7,994 bases of DNA from Acidobacteriota bacterium. GTDB taxonomy: Bacteria > Acidobacteriota > Terriglobia > Terriglobales > Acidobacteriaceae. The stretch is taken from contig JAJYAE010000208.1 of assembly GCA_021779695.1 (NCBI GenBank), forward strand, positions 1 to 7,994, in the 5' to 3' direction. Below are positions 1 through 5,078 of the stretch, piece after piece. Position 1 is the stretch's first letter, and every line of letters starts with the position of its first letter. The notes under the pieces are model-generated. The model ran no database searches and was not told where the DNA came from. It saw only the letters and a program-made list of their open reading frames with translations. The position numbers and the translations under genes are program-made.

Positions 1-573
1 CTTCGCAGCAAGCACGGCTTCTTTCTGAACGCCAAGAATTCCCCACAACTGCACATTGCCTTCCCAATCTGCCTTCTGGGCGTGGATCACCGTCACATCC
101 GTCCGCACCGCCGGCGTCGCAGCCAGCACCTCGCCTGTAAACGGGCATGTAATGCTTCGGATCCGGTCATTCACCCGCATGAAATCCGATCCTGTGTAGC
201 CGCGCAGTACGGCAAAGGGCAGATTCGCTGCTCCAGCCACATACGCGTTGGCAAGATCGCTGTGGCTTCGCTCCTCCAGTTCAAGAGGCGCAGGCCAGCC
301 ATTCTCGACGGCATCCCGAAACCGGTGCAGAGATCCAACCCCCGGGTTCCCTCCCCATGAGAAGGTCATTTTCCGCGCACATCCCGCGCCAATCATCTGG
401 TCGTAAATCACATCCGGCGTCATGCGGATGAGGGACAAGCCATTGCGTCTCTGGCGAATGATCTCCTGGCCCGCGGCAAACGGTATGAGGTGCGTAAAAC
501 CCTCCATCGCAATCGTGTCGCCGTCCTGTACCAGCGCCGCAATTGCCTCCGACAGGCTCGTCCACTCCGCCAT
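1..573 (-). CDS. catI: 3-oxoadipate CoA-transferase subunit A (partial, 3' end outside window)
   Basis: Alpha subunit of a class I CoA-transferase. With subunit B it would move CoA from succinyl-CoA to 3-oxoadipate, the penultimate step of the beta-ketoadipate pathway, in the cytoplasm. 191 residues are visible of about 280 usual, and the frame is open to base 1. Recognisable blocks are GDTIAMEGFTHLIP (18-31), RMTPDVIYDQMIGAGCARK (50-68), SWGGNPGVGSLHRFRDA (72-88), SHSDLANAYVAGA (103-115) and TVIHAQKAD (161-169). From memory they match CatI/PcaI closely, better than generic glutaconate or acetoacetate CoA-transferases. The start at 573 is chosen because GGAGG (578-582) lies 4 bases upstream and the family begins MAE. 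An upstream in-frame ATG at 600 has no ribosome site and overlaps the likely -10. The catalytic glutamate of this family is on subunit B, which should be encoded just left of the window. Substrate is inferred from similarity and the adjacent PcaR-type regulator. Confidence 0.9.
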   Translation of the reverse strand, partial: MAEWTSLSEAIAALVQDGDTIAMEGFTHLIPFAAGQEIIRQRRNGLSLIRMTPDVIYDQMIGAGCARKMTFSWGGNPGVGSLHRFRDAVENGWPAPLELEERSHSDLANAYVAGAANLPFAVLRGYTGSDFMRVNDRIRSITCPFTGEVLAATPAVRTDVTVIHAQKADWEGNVQLWGILGVQKEAVLAAK

Positions 574-598
574 CCGGCCTCCATCCACTGACCGTCGC

Positions 599-627
599 AT
601 TATGGACTAGATATACATGCTTGTACA
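599..627 (-). promoter_or_regulatory. Likely promoter of the leftward catI operon
   Basis: On the minus strand, TGTACA (622-627, 4 of 6 against TTGACA) is followed after exactly 17 bases by CATAAT (599-604, 5 of 6 against TATAAT). Transcription would start near 592, about 20 bases before the preferred start codon at 573. This would exclude the ATG at 600 as a start. The -35 lies inside the palindrome at 620-629, so a protein bound there would compete with or contact RNA polymerase. Sequence match only. Confidence 0.5.
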
Positions 628-643
628 AGATGTGCGATAATCG
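620..643. promoter_or_regulatory. Candidate operator for the PcaR-type regulator (two adjacent palindromes)
   Basis: Two inverted repeats sit in the gap between the divergent genes: CTTGTACAAG (620-629, perfect 10 bp) and CGATAATCG (635-643, perfect around a central A). Their centres are about 14.5 bases apart. The second, with flanks (632-646), agrees at about 12 of 15 positions with the PcaR site of Pseudomonas putida as I recall it (GTTCGATAATCGCAC). The first overlaps the -35 of the catI promoter. GATAAT (636-641) could itself be the -10 of the regulator's own rightward promoter, though no good -35 stands 17 bases before it. Binding at both elements would allow autoregulation together with control of catI. 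Role inferred. Confidence 0.5.
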
Positions 644-664
644 GCCACCAAAGAAAGGCTCGCC

Positions 665-1486
665 ATGCGTGCCGCGCAACCCGCATTCGCTGCTCCGGCA
701 GATGATCAAGCCGCTCCCCTCTCCGCACAAGCCGGCAACCCCGACTTTGTGCTCTCTCTCGCCCGTGGCCTGCGGGTGATCGAGAGTTTCGAAGGACATC
801 CCGATGGCCGCACCATGATTGAAATTGCTCAATCCACAGGCCTGTCGCGCGCATCCATCCGCCGCATCCTGCTCACCCTCGAACTGCTTGGCTACGTAGA
901 GCGCTCGCGCCAGGTCTATCGGCTCAAGACGCAGATTCTGCGCCTCGGCTTCTCCTATCTCTCGTCCTCAACCGTTGTGGAGGCCGCCCAGCCCGTGCTG
1001 GAGCGCATCACAGAGAAGCTGCACGAATCTTCGTCGATGAGCATGCTCGACAGCGACCAGATCGTCTACGTCGCCCGCTCCGCGGCCAGTCGCATTCTTG
1101 CCGCCGGACTCTCCGTAGGGAGCCGTCTCCCCGCCTATTGCACTTCAATGGGCCGCGTCCTGCTTGCTGCCCTCCCCGATGCGGAACTGCAAGCTTACCT
1201 GCGCACGGTAAAGCCCAGAGCCTTTACGCCTAAAACCATCACCCGTGTCACGGCATTAAAGAAGGCCATCCTCTCCGTGCGCAAAGAGGGCTTTGCCATC
1301 GTCGACGAGGAATTGGAGGCCGGCTTGCGCTCGATCGCGGTCCCCGTCGTCACGCGCAGCAACCATGTCGTCGCCGCCATCAATGTGGGCACGCACGTGT
1401 CTCGCATCGACTACGCAACTCTCATCCATCGCTGTCTTCCCGCCCTGCAGGAAGGCGCCCGCACATTGCGCAGCATCTTGATTTAA
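665..1486 (+). CDS. pcaR: IclR-family transcriptional regulator, PcaR/PcaU/PobR type
   Basis: DNA-binding regulator of aromatic (beta-ketoadipate pathway) genes. It is 273 residues long, close to the family's usual 260-290. After a loose N-terminal tail (1-26) comes FVLSLARGLRVIESF (28-42), typical of the Pca/Pob branch. A winged helix-turn-helix follows (about 48-87; recognition helix around SRASIRRILLTLE, 61-73), then the IclR effector domain (about 100-272). That domain contains the SRLPAYCTSMGRVLLA signature (153-168) and DEELEAGLRSIAVPV (214-228). The start is supported by AAAGG (654-658) six bases upstream. It is divergent from catI, with palindromic candidate operators between the two, and lies 48 bases before a co-directional MetE-like gene. 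The effector is unknown: 3-oxoadipate for PcaR and protocatechuate for PcaU are the family precedents. A PobR or generic IclR role is possible, and the symbol is at family level. Confidence 0.85.
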   Translation: MRAAQPAFAAPADDQAAPLSAQAGNPDFVLSLARGLRVIESFEGHPDGRTMIEIAQSTGLSRASIRRILLTLELLGYVERSRQVYRLKTQILRLGFSYLSSSTVVEAAQPVLERITEKLHESSSMSMLDSDQIVYVARSAASRILAAGLSVGSRLPAYCTSMGRVLLAALPDAELQAYLRTVKPRAFTPKTITRVTALKKAILSVRKEGFAIVDEELEAGLRSIAVPVVTRSNHVVAAINVGTHVSRIDYATLIHRCLPALQEGARTLRSILI

Positions 1487-1534
1487 CCTGCGCGCCGCCA
1501 GTCACATGATCCGGTCTTTGAAAAGGAGTCCAAC

Positions 1535-2647
1535 ATGCACGCTACCCAACGCGCAGACCACGTCGGCAGTTTTCTTCGGCCTGCTGAACTGCTCGATGCC
1601 CGCCGCACCCAGATGCCCAAGGCAGAGCTTCAGGCTTTGGAAGATCGCCACATCCTCCGCATTCTTCAACGGCAAAAGGAGATCGGCTTTCAGGTCTTTA
1701 CCGATGGCGAACTGCGCCGCTCCAACTTCATGAGCGATTTCACCGATGCCGTCGACGGATTCGACTTTGGCGGCACCGTTGCCCGCGCCTGGCACGACGA
1801 CGGAGAAAAGACTCACCAGGCCACACCGAGCGTCAGCAGCGTTAATGGCATCGTGACCGGCAAACTCACGCAGCGGCAGCCGCTCACCGGGCGCGAGCTT
1901 CCTTTTCTGCGCGCGCATGCACCCGGCCCCATCAAGATCACCCTGCCCAGCGCAACCCAGTTTCCCGCCATCTCCTTCAAACACGGCATCACCGACGCCG
2001 CTTACCAGGATCCTTACGCATTGCTCGAAGCCATCACTGAAATCATGGCATCCGACATTCGTACCCTCGCGGCCAGCGGTATCTCGTATCTACAGATCGA
2101 CGCTCCCCGTTACAGCTACTATCTCGACGCAAAGTGGACCGCGTGGATGCAGAGTGAGCTTCGCGTTGATCCGGCTCAGATGCTCACGGCTTCACTCAAG
2201 GCAGACAATGCGTGTCTCGCTGCCGCCGGGCAGCCCGGTGTCACCCGCGCCATGCACCTTTGTCGCGGCAACAACCGCAGTCACTGGTATGCGGAGGGAG
2301 GCTATGATGCGATTGCCGAGCGCCTCTTTCACGAACTCGCGGTCGATCGCTTTCTCTTGGAGTACGACGATGAGCGTTCCGGAACCTTTGAGCCGCTGCG
2401 TTTCGTTCCAGCGAATAAGACCGTCGTCCTCGGCCTCGTCAGCTCCAAGCGCCCCGAACTTGAAAAGAAACAGGATCTGATCCGACGCATCAACCAGGCC
2501 GCAAAGGTTCTACCGCTCGAACAACTGGCAATCAGCCCCCAATGCGGGTTCGCTTCCACCATGGAGGGCAATCTGCTCACTGAGGATCAGCAATGGGCCA
2601 AGCTCCAGCTTGTGGTCGAAACGGCACGCGAGGTTTGGGGCTCATGA
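1535..2647 (+). CDS. Cobalamin-independent methionine synthase II-like protein (stand-alone MetE C-terminal domain)
   Basis: 370 residues forming one TIM-barrel domain of the MetE C-terminal (Meth_synt_2, YxjG-like) type. The N-terminal folate-binding half of full-length MetE (about 750 residues) is absent. The N-terminal block RADHVGSFLRP (6-16) is characteristic. The zinc-ligand set of MetE can be assigned as His241 and Cys243 (MHLCRGNN), Glu276 (FLLEYDDERSG) and Cys337 (SPQCGFAS). The Glu-Cys spacing of 61 equals that of E. coli MetE as I recall it, while Cys to Glu is about 11 longer. The IDEP motif of MetE reads Ile-Asp-Ala-Pro (188-191). AAGGAG (1523-1528) lies six bases before the ATG. 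The family moves methyl groups to thiols, usually homocysteine. The methyl donor and acceptor here are not evident, and the position behind a PcaR-type regulator suggests a role linked to aromatic catabolism (inference). It overlaps the next gene by ATGA. Confidence 0.85.
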   Translation: MHATQRADHVGSFLRPAELLDARRTQMPKAELQALEDRHILRILQRQKEIGFQVFTDGELRRSNFMSDFTDAVDGFDFGGTVARAWHDDGEKTHQATPSVSSVNGIVTGKLTQRQPLTGRELPFLRAHAPGPIKITLPSATQFPAISFKHGITDAAYQDPYALLEAITEIMASDIRTLAASGISYLQIDAPRYSYYLDAKWTAWMQSELRVDPAQMLTASLKADNACLAAAGQPGVTRAMHLCRGNNRSHWYAEGGYDAIAERLFHELAVDRFLLEYDDERSGTFEPLRFVPANKTVVLGLVSSKRPELEKKQDLIRRINQAAKVLPLEQLAISPQCGFASTMEGNLLTEDQQWAKLQLVVETAREVWGS

Positions 2648-3147
2648 ACGGGCATCGCAATTCCGAGGATTCGACCATGATCGGCAATGCGGCTTCTCCC
2701 CGCCTTGAGTATTTATTTGAACTGCGCGTCAGCATCGGTCCAACCTTGGAAATTGCCTCAACACCGTCAGGGCTGCGCCGCACCGTGCCCATCCTCGGTG
2801 GCACCTTTTCCGGGGACGGGCTGACTGGCCGCATCTTACCGGGCGGAGCCGATTGGCAACTGGTCGCGCCCGACGGATGCACGTGGGTCGACGCTCGCTA
2901 TGTGCTCGAGACCGACGATGGAGTGCGCATTGAAGTGCAGAATCAGGGCCTCCGGTATGCGCCATCCGAGGTTTTGAAGCGATTGGAATCGGGCGAACCA
3001 GTCTCGCCCGATGCATATTACTTCCGCACCACGCCGCGCTTCTTTCCGCCCCCAGGCAGATATCAGCCGTTGGGCCGCTCCGTCTTCGTCGGCTCCGGCG
3101 AGCGCTACGCCGATCTTGTTGTCGTCCGCGTCTGGAGAGTCCATTAA
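2644..3147 (+). CDS. DUF3237 (UPF0311) family protein
   Basis: 167 residues from the ATG that overlaps the MetE-like stop codon in ATGA (2644-2647). The family pattern is visible: LEYLFELRVSIG near the start, GLRRTVPILGGTFSGDGLTGRILPGGADWQ in the middle, then a D(A)RYVLETDDGVRIEVQNQG segment, a YYFRTTPRFFPPPGRYQPL segment and a final VVVRVWRV strand. It has no signal peptide or membrane segment. Known structures of the family are small beta-barrels, and its biochemical function is not established to my knowledge. A second start at 2677 gives 156 residues, has GAGGA (2665-2669) seven bases upstream and is closer to the usual family N-terminus. GAGG (2630-2633) is ten bases before 2644, so the two starts cannot be separated by eye. 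Overlap implies translational coupling and probably a shared pathway with the MetE-like protein. Confidence 0.8.
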   Translation: MNGHRNSEDSTMIGNAASPRLEYLFELRVSIGPTLEIASTPSGLRRTVPILGGTFSGDGLTGRILPGGADWQLVAPDGCTWVDARYVLETDDGVRIEVQNQGLRYAPSEVLKRLESGEPVSPDAYYFRTTPRFFPPPGRYQPLGRSVFVGSGERYADLVVVRVWRVH

Positions 3148-3228
3148 GAATCACGCAGCATCGCTGATGGCCAGGCTGCACCAAATTTCCCGAGCACGGG
3201 CCAGATTCCAGACCAGAGTGTCCCAGCA

Positions 3229-3244
3229 GCGGCGCGCGCGCCGC
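3229..3244. repeat. Perfect 16-bp GC-only palindrome, possible bidirectional transcription stop
   Basis: GCGGCGCGCGCGCCGC is its own reverse complement and could fold as a 6-bp stem with a CGCG loop on either strand. It lies between the end of the rightward DUF3237 gene and the 3' end of the leftward tRNA gene, where a shared stop for convergent transcription would be expected. No T-run follows it on either strand, so it is not a standard intrinsic terminator. The rest of 3148-3284 shows nothing recognisable. Confidence 0.3.
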
Positions 3245-3284
3245 GCAGGCAAATCAGAATATCCTGTAAGAGATTGATTCTATT

Positions 3285-3362
3285 TGGCGTCCCCGACGGG
3301 ATTTGAACCCGTGTTATCGCCGTGAAAGGGCGGTGTCCTAGGCCGGGCTAGACGACGGGGAC
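3285..3362 (-). tRNA. tRNA-Glu (anticodon UUC), CCA encoded
   Basis: A full cloverleaf can be drawn on the minus strand. The acceptor arm is GTCCCCG (3356-3362) paired with CGGGGAC (3289-3295), followed by discriminator G and an encoded CCA (3285-3287). The D arm begins GTCTAG. The anticodon loop CTTTCAC carries anticodon TTC (3324-3326), and the T arm is ACGGG-TTCAAAT-CCCGT. The sequence follows E. coli tRNA-Glu closely. The anticodon stem is CCGCC against GGCGA, leaving a C-A mismatch at the 27-43 pair next to the variable region, where the usual form is GGCGG. It stands alone, with no other tRNA beside it. Confidence 0.95.
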
Positions 3363-3412
3363 GCGCGGTTGGTGGCAGGGAAACCCGACGGCAGCCGGAT
3401 GCGACCATCTTC

Positions 3413-3441
3413 AGGCTATCAACTCGCAAAGAGGCTGTCAA
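3413..3441 (-). promoter_or_regulatory. Likely promoter of the tRNA-Glu gene
   Basis: On the minus strand a perfect TTGACA (3436-3441) is followed after 17 bases by TAGCCT (3413-3418), which keeps the first, second and last bases of TATAAT. Transcription would start near 3406, leaving a leader of about 44 bases before the mature tRNA 5' end at 3362. The -35 is ideal and the -10 weak. Position and orientation fit a stand-alone tRNA gene. Confidence 0.5.
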
Positions 3442-3883
3442 AGTTGGATCGCCAAGCTCGGCACCGATCCTCGACGAACCACGGCGGCAACGTAACTCTC
3501 TTTGTCCCCTCATCCGGCCACCGGGTCTCGAACTGCCTTCGTCCAGCGTGTCGCTGCCAGCCCTGTTCAGTTCATCCAGAACTCAGAAACAGCGCCGAGC
3601 AATAAGACAATTAACCCGAAAGCCCCGCCCGGTGAACAAATGCGCTAAATCGCTTTGTTGCTTTACGCTCATTTGCCAATATTTTGCGACAATTGCGAAA
3701 GGGAACTCGTCCAATAGAAGCATGCGTATCGGCTTGATGAGACCGTGTCCGTTTCCGTGCTCCCTGTACAACGGGATTGCACCGCGAATGGATCGCGCAT
3801 CAACGCCTGTTTCCGCCGGTGCAGTCCGGCGATAATGGCGGGCTATTCACGCACCGCTGCTGTTCCAAGGGAAGAAGGGGCTA
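3442..3883. other. Intergenic region without a convincing gene, upstream of the efflux operon
   Basis: About 440 bases with no believable coding frame. The open frames here (78-95 codons) have low-complexity, Arg/Pro/Ser-rich translations, no convincing ribosome site and no family resemblance. Bases 3600-3720 are clearly more AT-rich than the surroundings and probably contain the efflux promoter. One possible pair is TTGTTG (3655-3660) and AATATT (3678-3683) with a 17-base spacer. The pentamer TGCGA is repeated at 3685-3689 and 3694-3698. A second -10-like GATAAT lies at 3831-3836. None of these is strong enough to be called alone. Confidence 0.4.
3814..3831. repeat. Inverted repeat / hairpin ahead of the efflux adaptor gene
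   Basis: CGCCGG (3814-3819) and CCGGCG (3826-3831) form a perfect 6-bp stem around the six-base loop TGCAGT. Its right end touches the -10-like GATAAT (3831-3836), 53 bases before the GTG start of the adaptor. It could be an operator half-site pair or a leader hairpin. In GC-rich DNA a stem of this length can also arise by chance. Confidence 0.3.
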
Positions 3884-4987
3884 GTGAATTACTCGATTTT
3901 GAAGCGAATCTCCGTGCCTGCCATCGCGGTGGTGCTCATCCTCACGGCTAGTGGCTGCCAGCAGAACAAGGTCGCCCAGGCTGCGGGTCCGCGCATGCAG
4001 GGCATGCCCGTCAAAACGGCCACGATTTCTTTGGCCCCGGTTGCGCAAAGTAGTCAGTACGTGGCCACGATCAAATCGCGTCGCTCGGCCACCCTCCAGC
4101 CGCAGGTGAGCGGCAAGCTGACCCAGATTCTCGTGCGCTCGGGTGACCACGTCGCGGTCGGCCAGCCGCTCATGACCATCGACTCGCAGCCTCAGATGGC
4201 TACGGTCCAGGCCCAGCGCGCGACCGAGCAGCAGAAGAAGGCGCTCTTCGATTACAACACCATTGAGCTTGACCGGCAGCGCAAGCTCTTCGCCGCAGGG
4301 GTCACCAGCCGCGACGTGCTCGATCAGGCTGAACAGGCCTACAGCAACTCCAAGGCCGACTACGAGTCCTCCGTCGGACTTCGCAAAACGCAGGAAGAGC
4401 AACTCGCCTATTACACCATTCGCTCGCCCTACAATGGCGTCGTCGGCGATATCCCGGTCCATGTCGGCGATTATGTTTCGTCCTCCACCATCCTCACCAC
4501 CGTCGATGAGGCCGGCGATCTCGAAGCCTACATCTACATCCCGACCGACCGCTCCAGCCAGGTCAAGCGTGGCCTCGGCGTCGAAATCTACGACACAAAT
4601 GGGAAGCTGCTGGAAAAGACGGCCATCGACTTCCTCTCTCCGCAGGTTGATCCCAATATGCAGGGCATCCTCGTCAAGGCGCCCGTGCATTCCACTTCGG
4701 AGATCATGCGCAATGCGCAGATGGTCAAGGCCACCGTCATCTGGAGCACCGCGCCAATGCCTGTCGTGCCGGTCCTGGCAGTTACGCGCCTCGGCGGTCA
4801 AAGCTTCGTGTTTCTCGCCAAACAGGCCAACGGCCACACCATTGCCATGCAGGTTCCTGTCACTCTGGGCGACACCGTGGGTAACTCCTACGCCGTCCTC
4901 GCCGGGCTTCAGGAGGGCGATCACGTCATCGTCTCCAGCACGCAATTCCTCGTCAACGGAATGCCTGTCATGCCAATTGGCGCATAG
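3884..4987 (+). CDS. RND efflux periplasmic adaptor (membrane fusion protein, lipoprotein type)
   Basis: 367 residues, normal for the HlyD/AcrA-type family. It bridges the inner-membrane pump and an outer-membrane channel in the periplasm. The N-terminus has Lys7-Arg8, a hydrophobic stretch (9-23) and Cys25 in TASGC, which suggests lipid attachment, although the lipobox has Ala rather than Leu at -3. The first half of the lipoyl domain is LQPQVSGKLTQILVRSGDHV (71-90). A helical coiled-coil hairpin (about 98-170, rich in Gln, Ala and Glu) follows. The second lipoyl half is IRSPYNGVVGDIPVHVGDYV (179-198), followed by beta-barrel and membrane-proximal domains to residue 367. Translation starts at GTG, with AGAAGG (3873-3878) five bases upstream. 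The pump gene follows after 91 bases, so the two form an operon. Substrates cannot be read from the sequence. No regulator gene lies between the tRNA and this gene. Confidence 0.93.
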   Translation: MNYSILKRISVPAIAVVLILTASGCQQNKVAQAAGPRMQGMPVKTATISLAPVAQSSQYVATIKSRRSATLQPQVSGKLTQILVRSGDHVAVGQPLMTIDSQPQMATVQAQRATEQQKKALFDYNTIELDRQRKLFAAGVTSRDVLDQAEQAYSNSKADYESSVGLRKTQEEQLAYYTIRSPYNGVVGDIPVHVGDYVSSSTILTTVDEAGDLEAYIYIPTDRSSQVKRGLGVEIYDTNGKLLEKTAIDFLSPQVDPNMQGILVKAPVHSTSEIMRNAQMVKATVIWSTAPMPVVPVLAVTRLGGQSFVFLAKQANGHTIAMQVPVTLGDTVGNSYAVLAGLQEGDHVIVSSTQFLVNGMPVMPIGA

Positions 4988-5066
4988 CAAAGCCGTTTTC
5001 TTTACCGCCCTCCTGCAGGGTTTCGAGCGGAACCGTAACGCCACGTCCGCTGCCAACACATAGGAA

Positions 5067-5072
5067 AGAAGG
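5067..5072 (+). promoter_or_regulatory. Ribosome binding site fixing the TTG start of the pump gene
   Basis: AGAAGG ends six bases before TTG (5079-5081). An in-frame stop TAG at 5061-5063 rules out any start further upstream. The next in-frame ATG (in AMYPAL) is far inside the first transmembrane and porter region. TTG is therefore the only sensible start. The same AGAAGG motif precedes the adaptor gene. Confidence 0.75.
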
Positions 5073-5078
5073 CCCCTC

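Noticed and set aside
573..600. ATG at 600 as the start of the CoA-transferase gene
   Set aside because: There is no ribosome site before it, it overlaps the probable -10 (599-604), and it adds nine residues absent from the family. The ATG at 573 has GGAGG upstream and the MAE start.
281..832. 183-codon minus-strand frame crossing the catI/pcaR gap
   Set aside because: It lies out of frame with the CoA-transferase and opposite the regulator, and the translation is Gly/Arg/Cys-rich with no family resemblance.
3285..3362. tRNA-Glu as an integration site with a genomic island beside it
   Set aside because: No integrase, no repeated copy of the tRNA 3' end, and ordinary chromosomal genes on both sides with similar base use.
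3521..3537. tRNA T-arm-like string (GTTCGAGACCCGG on the minus strand)
   Set aside because: The bases flanking the TTCGAGA loop do not pair into a T stem and no acceptor or anticodon arm can be built around it.
3369..3835. Small open frames of 62-95 codons between the tRNA and the adaptor gene
   Set aside because: They overlap each other in several frames, and have biased Arg/Pro/Ser composition, no convincing ribosome sites and no recognisable family.
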